Assembly: GCA_036337765.1 (NCBI GenBank)
Contig: JAYZDP010000171.1
Coordinates: 1 to 41,692 of the forward strand
DNA length: 41,692 bases
From: JAYZDP01 sp036337765
Lineage (GTDB): Bacteria; Acidobacteriota; Thermoanaerobaculia; Multivoradales; Multivoraceae
Reading direction: 5' to 3'
The notes below the pieces were generated by a model. That model made no database searches. It was not told the DNA's origin and saw only the letters and a list, made by a program, of their open reading frames with translations. Made by a program: the position numbers and the translations under genes. Below, piece after piece: positions 16,750 to 24,707 of this stretch (positions are counted from its first letter, which is position 1; each line of letters opens with the position of its first letter).

Positions 16750-18171
16750 ATGGCGGAGCCGGCAACCAGGCCGCAGCCCTTTTCGATGACCCTCGACGGC
16801 GCGCCTGAGCCCGCAGTCGCCACTTTCGGGGTGATCAATCCCGCCTGCGGCACGGTCTTCGCGGACGCGCCCGAGTGCACCCGGGCTCAGCTCGACGCGG
16901 CGATGGAGTCGGCCGAGTCCGCCTTCGCCAACTGGCGCCGCGACGAAGAGGCGAGACGGCAGGCCCTGCACTCGGCCGCCGATGTGGTGCGCGACGAGGC
17001 CGACACGCTGGCCTCTCTTCTGACGCGCGAGCAGGGCAAGCCTCTGGCTCGCGCCAAGGAGGAGGTATACGGCACAGCTGCCTGGCTCGACTACAGCGCC
17101 GGCATCGAGCTGGCGGTGGAAGTCGTCGAAGACTCCGACGCCGGGCGCATCGAAGTGCGGCGCCGGCCACTCGGTGTGGTGGCGGCCATTACGCCGTGGA
17201 ACTACCCGCTGCTGCTCGCGGTGTGGAAGATCGGGCCTGCACTTCTGGCCGGCAACACGGTCGTTCTGAAGCCGTCGCCGCACACGCCGTTGGCGACCCT
17301 GAAGCTCGGCGAAGTACTGCGCGGCGTGCTACCGGATGGAGTGCTGAACGTCGTCTGCGGTGGCGATCAGCTCGGGGCCTGGATGACGCATCACGAGATC
17401 CCGCGCAAGATCTCGTTCACCGGCTCGGTGGCGACCGGCAAGAAAGTTGCGGCAGCCGCCGCCATCGATCTGAAGCGCGCGACGCTCGAGCTCGGTGGCA
17501 ACGACCCGGCGATCGTGCTCGCGGATGCCGACCTCGAATCGGCGGCAGAGGGCCTCTTCTGGGGTGCTTTCCAAAACTCAGGCCAGGTGTGTAGCGCCAT
17601 TAAGCGACTGTACGTGCACGAGGACCTCGCCGAAGCGCTGCTCGCCTCGCTGGCGAGGCGGGCGTCGGCGGTGAAGATGGGCGATGGCTTCGAGGACGGC
17701 GTGGAGCTGGGCCCGGTCAACAACCGTTGCCAGCTCGAGCGGGTGGTCGAGCTGGTCGAGGACGCTCGCGATCGCGGCGCGATCCTGCACGCCGGCGGGC
17801 ATCGGACCGACGAGGAGGGCTACTTCTTCGAGCCGACCCTGATGTCGGAGGTGGCCGAGGGCGTACGCATCGTTGACGAGGAGCAGTTCGGACCGGTTTT
17901 GCCGGTGATGACCTTCACCGAGATCGACGAGGCGGTCGCGCGGGCCAACGACACCACCCTTGGTCTGTCGGCCTCGGTCTGGTCTGCCGACGCTGAACGG
18001 GGCGCTGACGTTGCGGCGGAGCTCGAGTGTGGAACCGCCTGGGTGAACCAGCATCTGTCGATTGTTCCCAATGCGCCATTCGGTGGCGCCAAGTGGTCGG
18101 GGATCAGGGTCGAGAACGGTAGGTGGGGCGTCGAGGGCTTCACCCAGCTACAGACGTTGCACGTTCGCTAG
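16750..18171 (+). CDS. NAD(P)-dependent aldehyde dehydrogenase
   Basis: A 473-aa aldehyde dehydrogenase. Seen are ITPWNYPLLLAVWKIGPALL with Asn151, the coenzyme loop SFTGSVATGKK, the general base Glu247 in TLELGGNDPAIVL and the nucleophile Cys281 in NSGQVCSAIKRL, then EEQFGPVLPVMTF and the C-terminal PFGGAKWSGIRVENG. It oxidises an aldehyde to the acid; the group resembles succinate-semialdehyde, betaine-aldehyde or aminoaldehyde dehydrogenases. ATG 16750 is preceded by AAGGGAG about 12 bases away; a GTG at 16726 downstream of an AGGAGG is an alternative. It is convergent with the arginine decarboxylase gene, 15 bases away; an agmatine/putrescine link is possible but only suggested by proximity. 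Confidence 0.9.
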   Translation: MAEPATRPQPFSMTLDGAPEPAVATFGVINPACGTVFADAPECTRAQLDAAMESAESAFANWRRDEEARRQALHSAADVVRDEADTLASLLTREQGKPLARAKEEVYGTAAWLDYSAGIELAVEVVEDSDAGRIEVRRRPLGVVAAITPWNYPLLLAVWKIGPALLAGNTVVLKPSPHTPLATLKLGEVLRGVLPDGVLNVVCGGDQLGAWMTHHEIPRKISFTGSVATGKKVAAAAAIDLKRATLELGGNDPAIVLADADLESAAEGLFWGAFQNSGQVCSAIKRLYVHEDLAEALLASLARRASAVKMGDGFEDGVELGPVNNRCQLERVVELVEDARDRGAILHAGGHRTDEEGYFFEPTLMSEVAEGVRIVDEEQFGPVLPVMTFTEIDEAVARANDTTLGLSASVWSADAERGADVAAELECGTAWVNQHLSIVPNAPFGGAKWSGIRVENGRWGVEGFTQLQTLHVR

Positions 18172-18186
18172 CCAGCGGCGGGCAGG

Positions 18187-18732
18187 TCAGTCGAGCAAGA
18201 CAGCGGCGGCGACGACCGTCGTGAAGCGACCGTTCTTGTCGCCACGCGCGGTTTGTGTGATCTCGCGGGTGCGCACGATCTCACCGGAGATCCGCCACAG
18301 CTCGCGCTTCTCGTCCCACGAGTCGTCGGGATCGAAGGCCACCCCCAGCGAGGTCGCCAGCAGGCTGGCCGCCAGGTCCTCGGCATAGTCGCCGGCCTTG
18401 CGTGCGGTCTAACCGTACGAGTGGTGCTCGCAGAGATAGCCGTATGCACTCGGATCGCGGGGCCGGGCGACACCCACCGAAGCCGCGACCAGGCGGTTCG
18501 GCTCGTCGGTCGCATTCTCGGCGATGACCGCGTGCACGATCGCGCCCGGCTGTAGGTGTGCGCTGCCCTCTCGGCGGCTGACGATCTGGCAATGCGGCGG
18601 AAAGATGCTCGATACCCGCACCAGGTTGACGGCGGCGATGCCGGCGTCGCGCAGCGCCTTCTCGAAGCTCACCAGCCGTTCGCGATGCGTGCCCCGCCCC
18701 TTGGTGAAAAACATCTTCGAAGGTACCCCCAT
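18187..18732 (-). pseudogene. pdaD: Pyruvoyl-dependent arginine decarboxylase interrupted by an in-frame TAG
   Basis: Translation from ATG 18732 gives MGVPSKMFFTKGRGTHRERL, then NLVRVSSIFPPHC, whose Ser-Ser is the self-cleavage site that makes the pyruvoyl group, then EPNRLVAASVGVA and YGYLCEHHSYG. A TAG at 18409-18411 follows. The same frame then continues for 73 more family-like codons, TARKAGDYAEDLAASLLATS and ELWRISGEIVRTREITQTA, to a TGA at 18187. The full 181-codon length fits the family. One codon (probably a CAG) has therefore become TAG with no other damage. The enzyme makes agmatine from arginine. It starts five bases after the upstream acyl-CoA dehydrogenase. It may be a recent nonsense mutation, a base-call error or rare read-through. 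Confidence 0.85.
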
Positions 18733-18737
18733 CGCCG

Positions 18738-20483
18738 TCAGCCCAGGGCGGAGACCACCTGCTGTGTACCGGCGCCCTGTTCGCTCAGTAGCAAGTCGAG
18801 CGCGGCCGCGTCCCCGCTTTCGTCGGCGACCGCCAGTGGAGACTGTGTCCCCAGACGATGCCTCGATATCAGGTCCGCGACCAGGGCGCGCCGCGCGTCG
18901 CCCATCCGGGCGGACTCCCACGCCAGCAATACCGCGGAGCTGGCGTGATAGAGCGCCGCGGCACCGCGCCGAGCCTGGGTCTCGAGCTCCGGCTGGCGTG
19001 CAATCTCGCACGCCAGCTCGACGGCGCGGTGCAGCTGGTCGGCGAGCCGCTCGCGGAAGGGCTCCGGTAGCGCAACGGCTGAGGCGAGCCGTTCCTCGAG
19101 AGCCGCGACCAGACTCTCGTGCGCCGACTCGCGGCCGATGGCGCGGGTGATCGCGTCGAGCGCGTTGATGTTCGACGTCCCTTCCCAGATCACGCCAATG
19201 TGGGCGTCGCGAACTAGGCGCGCGTTCACCCAGTCTTCGACGTAGCCGTTGCCGCCGCGCATCTCCATCGCACCCGTGGCGACCCGAATGTTGTCGCGGC
19301 AGGTCCGGTACTTGATCAGCGGTGTGAGCATGCGCAGCGTGGTGGCTGCGGCCGAGCTGCCGGCGGCTGCCTCGTCCACCATCGCCGCCGCGAAGAGCGA
19401 CATCGACAGCGCCTGCTCGGTCGGCACCAGCAGTTTGCCGAGCTGTCTGCGGACGAGGGGCATGTCGATGAGGGTCTTGCCGAATGCGCTGCGTCCGCGC
19501 GCCACTGTCAGCGCCTCGTTCAGACAGCGCCGCATCATCGCCGCGGCACGGAAGCCGTGCGACAGCCGCGACAGATTGACCTGCTCCATCATCTGCTTGA
19601 AGCCGCGGTGGACGTCGCCGATCTGCCAGGCTTCGGCTCCCTCGAGCAGGATCTCGCCGCTGGCCATCGACCGCGTGCCGAGCTTCGGCTTGAGACGCAC
19701 GATCCGGTAGCGGTTGCGGTTGCCATCGTCGAGGGTGCGTGGCATGGCGAAGAGCCCAAGGCCGGCGGTGCTGCCGGGCGCGCCCTCGGGCCGCGCCAGC
19801 AACAGCGCGACCTGCGCGTCGGCGTGGGAGCAGAACCACTTTTCGCCGTAGAGGCGCCAGGTCTCACCCTCGACGTGGTGGGCGATCGTTTCGATGGCGC
19901 CGACGTCGGAGCCGCCCGCCTTCTCGGTCATGAACTGGCTGCCCTTCCACAGCTCGTGGGGGTCGAGGCTGAGCATGCGCGGCAGCAGGCGCTCGCGCAA
20001 CTCGTCGCCGGCGAACTGCTTGACCAGATGGGCCGAGGTGTCGCTGACGCTGATCGGGCACATCAGGCCGAACTCGGCCTGGGTGAAGATGTACTGGAAG
20101 CTGTACTTCGCAACCGATGGGTAGGGATCCGGCCAGCCGAGGACCCCGCCCCGGTGGCTCATGGCGTGCAGCCCCAGCTCACCGAAGGCGATCCCCTCCA
20201 TCGCGTGGTAGCTCGGGTGGTAGTCGATCCACTCCTCGTCGCGACCGAAGCGATCGCGGGTACGTAGTACCGGCTCGTTCTTGTCGGCGGCGTCGGCGAG
20301 GGCGTCGAGGCGCCCTCCCGCCAGAGCGCCGAGTGAGTCGAGATGTGGCTCGAGATGGTCGCAGAGCTCCGGCGAGAGGTACAGGGGCAGCAGCTGTCGC
20401 AGCCAGGGATCGAGGGTATAGAAGTTGCGGCCGCGGACGTCTCCGGCCAGCGGGCTGCTGTGCGCCGATGGCTCTCTAATCAC
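18738..20483 (-). CDS. AidB-type acyl-CoA dehydrogenase
   Basis: A 581-aa flavoprotein longer than usual acyl-CoA dehydrogenases, as in the AidB/ACAD group. Blocks seen are CPISVSDTSAHLV, GSQFMTEKAGGSDVGAIET, LYGEKWFCSHADAQVALLLA, KLGTRSMASGEI, GRSAFGKTLIDMPLVRRQL, then MEMRGGNGYVEDWVNARLVR and AHIGVIWEGTSNINALD. The C-terminal helical extension (about 450-581) matches AidB-like proteins. AidB in E. coli is alkylation-inducible and binds DNA; most relatives are acyl-CoA dehydrogenases. The GTG start at 20483 lies seven bases after the NTF2-like gene, in an operon with glycerate kinase and arginine decarboxylase. Confidence 0.85.
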   Translation of the reverse strand: MIREPSAHSSPLAGDVRGRNFYTLDPWLRQLLPLYLSPELCDHLEPHLDSLGALAGGRLDALADAADKNEPVLRTRDRFGRDEEWIDYHPSYHAMEGIAFGELGLHAMSHRGGVLGWPDPYPSVAKYSFQYIFTQAEFGLMCPISVSDTSAHLVKQFAGDELRERLLPRMLSLDPHELWKGSQFMTEKAGGSDVGAIETIAHHVEGETWRLYGEKWFCSHADAQVALLLARPEGAPGSTAGLGLFAMPRTLDDGNRNRYRIVRLKPKLGTRSMASGEILLEGAEAWQIGDVHRGFKQMMEQVNLSRLSHGFRAAAMMRRCLNEALTVARGRSAFGKTLIDMPLVRRQLGKLLVPTEQALSMSLFAAAMVDEAAAGSSAAATTLRMLTPLIKYRTCRDNIRVATGAMEMRGGNGYVEDWVNARLVRDAHIGVIWEGTSNINALDAITRAIGRESAHESLVAALEERLASAVALPEPFRERLADQLHRAVELACEIARQPELETQARRGAAALYHASSAVLLAWESARMGDARRALVADLISRHRLGTQSPLAVADESGDAAALDLLLSEQGAGTQQVVSALG

Positions 20484-20490
20484 GGCGACC

Positions 20491-21345
20491 TCACGGGGCG
20501 AAGCTGGAGCGGGACCGGATGCCCCAGTGGCCGTCCTGGCGCGTCACCAGGTAGAGCGTGTTGAAGGTCGCCAGCTTGTTGTCGTCGGCGTCGAAGCGAC
20601 TGAACACCAGAGCGACATTGACCGCCTCCGGCGCGAGCTGCACGGCTTCGATCGATTCCCAGGCCGAGTGGTGCCAACCGAAGCGAGCCGCGAAACGATC
20701 GAAGTCGAAGTACTCGACGTAGTCGTCCGCCGTTGCCCAGGTCGTGACTCCGCCACTGGCGACCCGAACGTGAGGGTAGTTGAGGGTCGCCGCCCAGCTC
20801 ACCTCGTCGCGGTCGTTGAAGCTGCGCAAGTAGGCCTCGACCGTCGCCAGGGCGGCGACTTTCGCAGTGTCGAGTGCCGTCGGGTCGTCGCCGCCGACCC
20901 CAGCGGCGAAACGCGCCTGCACGCCGATGCGACCGCCGTCGTTCTCGGTCACGACGTAAGTGACCTGGTTGGTCCAGATCTCGGATCCGTCCCCTCGGAA
21001 GCGCTTGTAGCTGCCCGCCACGTGGGCCTTTTTCGAGCCGAGGTGCACGACTCGCTTCGAGATGAAGGCGCTGCGGCGCCATCCGGTCGCTCTCACCGCC
21101 GCGAAGTCGATTCCTGCCGCGTACAGCGATGCGTCGGCGAAGACTCGCTCACCGCCGCGGGCGGCCGGTCGGACATGGGGATACTGCAGCGTGGCGGCGA
21201 AGGCCTCGGGGCTTTCCGAGTTCCAGGCGCCCATGAATCGGTCGACGGCTTCCAGAGCCTGGGCTTCGGTCAGGGCCGCGACCGGGGCCACCCACAGCAC
21301 TGCCGCCAAAGCGGTGGCTATCCGACTTGCTGGTTGCGCTGGCAT
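20491..21345 (-). CDS. Exported protein with two tandem NTF2/SnoaL-like domains
   Basis: A 284-aa protein with a signal peptide (residues 1-24, cut near APVAA). Two repeats of about 120 residues follow. The first has VDRFMGAWNSESPEAFAATL, QYPHVRPAARGGERVF and QVTYVVTENDGGRIGVQARF; the second has VEAYLRSFNDRDEVSWAATL, NYPHVRVASGGVTTW and TLYLVTRQDGHWGIRSRSSF. This helix-strand pattern is the NTF2-like cone fold, duplicated. It is periplasmic or secreted, and its ligand or activity is unknown. It is 21 bases downstream of glycerate kinase and seven bases upstream of the AidB-type dehydrogenase. Confidence 0.75.
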   Translation of the reverse strand: MPAQPASRIATALAAVLWVAPVAALTEAQALEAVDRFMGAWNSESPEAFAATLQYPHVRPAARGGERVFADASLYAAGIDFAAVRATGWRRSAFISKRVVHLGSKKAHVAGSYKRFRGDGSEIWTNQVTYVVTENDGGRIGVQARFAAGVGGDDPTALDTAKVAALATVEAYLRSFNDRDEVSWAATLNYPHVRVASGGVTTWATADDYVEYFDFDRFAARFGWHHSAWESIEAVQLAPEAVNVALVFSRFDADDNKLATFNTLYLVTRQDGHWGIRSRSSFAP

Positions 21346-21366
21346 GGTGGTGGCTGGGTCGAGAGT

Positions 21367-22329
21367 CTATGCCGGTCCCGTGGTCTTCGGGCGGGCTAGG
21401 ACGTTCGCGATCTGGTGCAAGTCGTCGATCTCGAGGCAGACGTCGGCGCGCCCTGGCATCTCGGTGAGCGCGTACCGGGTGAGCCGCTCGTAGTACATGA
21501 TGAACTCGTGCACCTGCGAGGGGGTCATCGTCCGGGCTGTCTCTCCTGCCCGCGCGATGAGCCTCTCCTCCTGGAGCTGACGCCACTCGATCACCTTCTC
21601 GATGCTGGGGACCCTCATCATCACTAGCACGTCGAGCCGATCGAAGAGACGGCGATAGCGACCTCGCAGTTGGTCGTTCACGGTTCGGCGCCACGAGCCG
21701 TCCGGGTCGTGGCGCCGCTCGAGCTCGTTGACGGGCTCCACCAGGTCGGCCTCGGCCTGGGCGATCGCGCCGACGCACCAACCCTCGAAGATGACAATGT
21801 CGGGTCGGCCGGTGTGCCGTGGCCAGTCGTCGTGCGCACGGCGGTCGTCACGGCTCTTGTCGAAGGCGGGAACGCTGGTGACCGAGTCGGCCTGCGCGCC
21901 GGCGAGATCGTCGAGAACCCGAAGCCCGAGCTCGACGTCATGCGTGCCAGGCACGCCGCGCGTCGCCAGCAGCGGGTGAACGTTGCGCGACAGCTCGCCC
22001 CGCTCGGCGCGGGTCAGGTAGAGGTCGTCGATCGAGAATCCGGCCACGTTTCGATCGAGACCCACTTCGAGAAGCGTCGCCAGCAACGTTGCGAGAGTCG
22101 ACTTGCCCGATCCCTGGCCGCCATTGATGCCGACCACCAGCGGCCGGACGAGCGGGCGGCGGCCGTCGAGCCACGTTGCCAGCGGCGCGTAGACCCCTTC
22201 CGAGCTCAGCTCGATGTCGATGTCGAGCTCGGCGACCGCGCTCGAGAAGGCTCGGTGCGATCGCGCGAGTAGACGTTGCAGGACCTCCGTGTCGACGGGG
22301 AGCTCCTGGGGCCAGCTGGGCTGCGTCAT
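21367..22329 (-). CDS. D-glycerate 3-kinase (plant/fungal GLYK type)
   Basis: A 320-aa P-loop kinase. Seen are the Walker A GINGGQGSGKSTLATLL, SIDDLYLTRAER, PLLATRGVPGTHDVELG, VPAFDKSRDDR and DIVIFEGWCVGAI, the set found in plant GLYK and related bacterial glycerate 3-kinases. The enzyme phosphorylates D-glycerate to 3-phosphoglycerate, the last step of photorespiratory-type or glyoxylate salvage. The frame is open to 22419, but ATG 22329 (MTQPSW) fits family length; its ribosome site is weak. First gene of a run with the NTF2-like protein, the AidB-type dehydrogenase and the arginine decarboxylase. Confidence 0.85.
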   Translation of the reverse strand: MTQPSWPQELPVDTEVLQRLLARSHRAFSSAVAELDIDIELSSEGVYAPLATWLDGRRPLVRPLVVGINGGQGSGKSTLATLLATLLEVGLDRNVAGFSIDDLYLTRAERGELSRNVHPLLATRGVPGTHDVELGLRVLDDLAGAQADSVTSVPAFDKSRDDRRAHDDWPRHTGRPDIVIFEGWCVGAIAQAEADLVEPVNELERRHDPDGSWRRTVNDQLRGRYRRLFDRLDVLVMMRVPSIEKVIEWRQLQEERLIARAGETARTMTPSQVHEFIMYYERLTRYALTEMPGRADVCLEIDDLHQIANVLARPKTTGPA

Positions 22330-22419
22330 CTCGTGAGTCGGCCACCGGGCCTCGACCGTAGCGATCGCATGATAGCGACTGGCTCGGAGAGGCGCTCCGC
22401 TGCCGCTAGACTCTCGCAC

Positions 22420-22701
22420 GTGGCGCGCGTCCCAGTCAGCCTCTCGCTCATGATGATGTCCGCCCTAGGCGGGATGATGTTCGCCTGTGGCGCCGGGTCG
22501 GTCCCGGCCAACGAGCCCGACACCGTCGAGGCGCCGGTCGCGCCGGCACCGTACAGCCGGCCTAGGCCGGTGGCACCACCGGAGTCACTCCCTCCGGGGA
22601 TGGGCGAACCTCCTCGGATCGCCGAGCCTCGGCCCCAGTCGGTCGATCACCTCGCCGGCTATCCGCTGTGGTCCGAGTCCCTGCATCGCACGTGCGGCTG
22701 A
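22420..22701 (+). CDS. Small proline-rich putative lipoprotein
   Basis: A 93-aa frame from GTG 22420: a basic start, a hydrophobic SLSLMMMSALGGMMF segment and a cysteine at residue 23 (MMFAC, lipobox-like). The rest is Pro-rich (VEAPVAPAPYSRPRPVAPPE) and ends SESLHRTCG. No family is recognised. No strong ribosome site is seen, so it may not be translated. It is divergent from the glycerate kinase gene. Confidence 0.4.
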   Translation: MARVPVSLSLMMMSALGGMMFACGAGSVPANEPDTVEAPVAPAPYSRPRPVAPPESLPPGMGEPPRIAEPRPQSVDHLAGYPLWSESLHRTCG

Positions 22702-22863
22702 AGATCGGCGATGAGTCGATGGTAGGCAGCCTCAACGACTTCGAACCCGAGTGGTTAGCGGGGTCACCGTAGTCATAGCTGCTAACGAGGCGAATCTGTA
22801 CCGCGCTCATACCGCGACCCCGCTAGCTTTGCCGTCCCTCCGGGGGGCGCTCGCCGCGCAGGC

Positions 22864-23604
22864 TCAGAGCGCAGGCTGGGACGGGCTCGGTTTGTCGCGG
22901 TAGCGGCCAACTACTGCGCGGCCGGGTCTGGCGCCTTCGAGGGTCTCGCCGTCGGAGACCACCAGCTCGCCGTTGCCGACCACGTGATGGATGCCGACCG
23001 AGTACGCCGGACCCGTTTCAAGGTCGCGGTGTCGAGAATCGTCTGTGGATCGAAGATCGTGACATCGGCGTCGGCCCCGACCTGGATCCGGCCTATGCGC
23101 TTCATTGCCGGAGATGCAGCCTCGACCCGTTGCGCCGGCATGAGCGTCATCTTGCGGATCGGGCAGGTCGAGCACTCCTCGCTCACGCACGTATCGACCC
23201 AGGACGCGCGCGAAGGTGTCGGCTGATCGTGGGTGCGCCCCGGGCGCGTAGGGCATGCCGTCGGAGGCGACCATGACGAATGGGGTCGACATTGCCAGCT
23301 CGATCCACTCCTCCTTTATCATGTGGATGATGATCGTGCCCTCGCCCGTGGCGCGGTGGGCGTCGAACGTCTCTCGGGTGAGTCGTTCGCCGGTCGCCTC
23401 CCACTGGACCGCGTTGTAGGAGATGCCGAGCCGCTCCTGCCAGCCGTCGTCAACCGTGCGGACTGCGTCGAGACAGGTTTCAGGATCGATGACGCGCCCG
23501 CCATCGATCACGACCTCGAAAAGCTCCTGCGCGACCGCAGGGAGCGCCACGGCGCCGGGCGTCAGCAGACCCCAGACCGCCAGCAACTAGGGGGTGCGAG
23601 TCAT
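22864..23604 (-). pseudogene. Decayed N-acyl-D-amino-acid deacylase (D-aminoacylase)
   Basis: An amidohydrolase-superfamily gene with several lesions. ATG 23604 (overlapping the hydrolase stop as ATGA) is followed after five codons by TAG (23587-23589). The same frame then gives a signal segment and ELFEVVIDGGRVIDPET, the family's N-terminus. Most of the catalytic barrel is then missing, and the frame jumps to IIIHMIKEEWIELAMSTPF and MVASDGMPYAPGAHPR, which belong near the family's residues 330-400. A frameshift at about 23170 moves PIRKMTLMPAQRVEAASPAM and GADADVTIFDP into another frame, and a second shift near 23020 restores SVGIHHVVGNGELVVSDGE. Family members are about 500 aa; under half remains. 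Confidence 0.85.
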
Positions 23605-24380
23605 GCCGCGCCGCCCGGGGTGGCCATGGCCGCGGAGTCCGCCTCTGCAAGGTAGTCGACCCAATCGATCTCGGCGAGCGGCAGGATCATGTGACCGCCG
23701 CCGTCGATCGTCTCCAAGGTCGAGTTGGGGAGGCGCTCACCCATCTCACGGGCCTGGCGCACCGAGTCCACGACCCGATCGTCCGTCCCGGCGAAGAGTA
23801 GGGTCGGCTGGTGCACCTCGCCGAGCCGATCGCGCAGGTCGAGCCGTGCGATCATCGCCAGGCGAGCACGGTAGGCGGAGTCGAGGCGCCAGCTGGCGAC
23901 CGTCTCGCGGAACGCGCGGATCGCTTCGTCTTCCTTCCTCTTACCGAACAGCACCTGGGGCGCCACGTGGTCGCGGCCCCACGACAGGACACTTCGCGGC
24001 AAGAGCTTGGCTCCGAGCCGGGTGAAGACCAGGCCGGTGCGGCGCCGGAAGCGAGGGAAGGTGTTCACCAACACCAGCGCACGCACGCGATCGGGATAAT
24101 CGAGCGCCGCCTGCAGCGCCACGCCGCCGCCGAACGACTCGGCGAGGAGGATCATGGACTCGACGCCGCGCAGGCCGACGCTTTCGACCAGGCTCTCGGC
24201 GAGGTGGGGGTAGGTTTCGTTCTTCTTCGATACGCCGCGCACGTAGCGCAGACGCACAAGGCGGAAGCGCCTCTCCAGGCGCGAGGCGGTCGAGAACAAC
24301 AGCTCACCGCTCCCGTCGATGCCTGGGACGTAGACCACACAGGGGCCGTCGCCACGGTCGGACACCACTTCGGTGAACAT
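23601..24380 (-). CDS. Alpha/beta hydrolase
   Basis: A 259-aa alpha/beta hydrolase. Seen are the oxyanion-region VVYVPGIDGSGELLFS, the nucleophile elbow LLAESFGGGVALQAAL, the acid in FAGTDDRVVDSVRQAR and the histidine in GGGHMILPL, a complete Ser-Asp-His set. No signal peptide is seen, so it is cytoplasmic. The substrate is unknown; esterase, thioesterase or lactonase roles are possible. Its stop overlaps the start of the downstream D-aminoacylase pseudogene by four bases (ATGA), indicating a former two-gene operon. Confidence 0.85.
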   Translation of the reverse strand: MFTEVVSDRGDGPCVVYVPGIDGSGELLFSTASRLERRFRLVRLRYVRGVSKKNETYPHLAESLVESVGLRGVESMILLAESFGGGVALQAALDYPDRVRALVLVNTFPRFRRRTGLVFTRLGAKLLPRSVLSWGRDHVAPQVLFGKRKEDEAIRAFRETVASWRLDSAYRARLAMIARLDLRDRLGEVHQPTLLFAGTDDRVVDSVRQAREMGERLPNSTLETIDGGGHMILPLAEIDWVDYLAEADSAAMATPGGAA

Positions 24381-24429
24381 CCGCTCGATCCTATTGGAAG
24401 ACGGTGTGTGGCTGCTCTTTGGGAGTCAT

Positions 24430-24505
24430 CGCGTGAATCGACAAGTAAATTGTCTAGAAAAAATAGATAAATAACTTATCATACAATTCGGAAAGGTGTA
24501 TAAAG
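24430..24505. promoter_or_regulatory. AT-rich promoter-like island
   Basis: A stretch dominated by A and T, including TCTAGAAAAAATAGATAAAT and TATAAAG near 24500. The inverted repeat GACAA/TTGTC could be an operator. On the minus strand it precedes the hydrolase start at 24380; on the plus strand it precedes the hairpin at 24659. The direction of use is unknown. Confidence 0.35.
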
Positions 24506-24658
24506 AGGGCCTCCTACAGGGAGACGTCGACACGAGAATGAGAAACGTGAGGTCATCTAGGTCTTATCCGCAGGCAGACCGATTCTTCCGGGAGTCGTAA
24601 AGCCTTCGCTTTTCCCAGCCGATCCTCGGGGTGGCAAGGCCGAAGATGATCTCACTAG

Positions 24659-24690
24659 CCCCGGGCGCGCTCCACCAAGCGCGTCCGGGG
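24659..24690 (+). terminator. Strong GC hairpin, terminator-like
   Basis: Arms 24659-24671 and 24678-24690 pair over 13 positions with one G-U, around a six-base loop CCACCA. In the plus-strand RNA all positions pair; in the minus-strand RNA the G-U becomes a C-A mismatch. A weak T-rich stretch (CTTTTCT) follows on the plus strand. It also lies just downstream of the minus-strand oligopeptidase gene and may end its transcript. Confidence 0.45.
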
Positions 24691-24707
24691 CATCTCGCTT
24701 TTCTGGG

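Larger units (their letters stand above)
24381..24707. other. Intergenic region with AT-rich island and hairpin
   Basis: No convincing gene lies here; one long minus-strand frame is only an upstream or readthrough shadow of the oligopeptidase region. The left part holds an AT-rich island (about 24430-24505), out of keeping with its GC-rich surroundings, and an inverted repeat GACAA-5-TTGTC at 24440-24454. The right part holds a strong hairpin at 24659-24690. The island lies upstream of the hydrolase gene and could hold its promoter. Confidence 0.6.

Noticed and set aside
22741..22810. Possible tRNA, suggested by a TTCGAA-like stretch and an MSAVQIRL-type frame
   Set aside because: No cloverleaf with acceptor, D, anticodon and T arms can be folded.
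22562..22810. Minus-strand frame of 82 codons
   Set aside because: It overlaps the small lipoprotein frame and intergenic sequence and shows no start site, signal or family features.
18187..23604. Amber (TAG) recoding, because two genes contain in-frame TAG
   Set aside because: TAG is used as the normal stop of several intact genes here (for example at 4349, 5355 and 11081), and the D-aminoacylase has other lesions.
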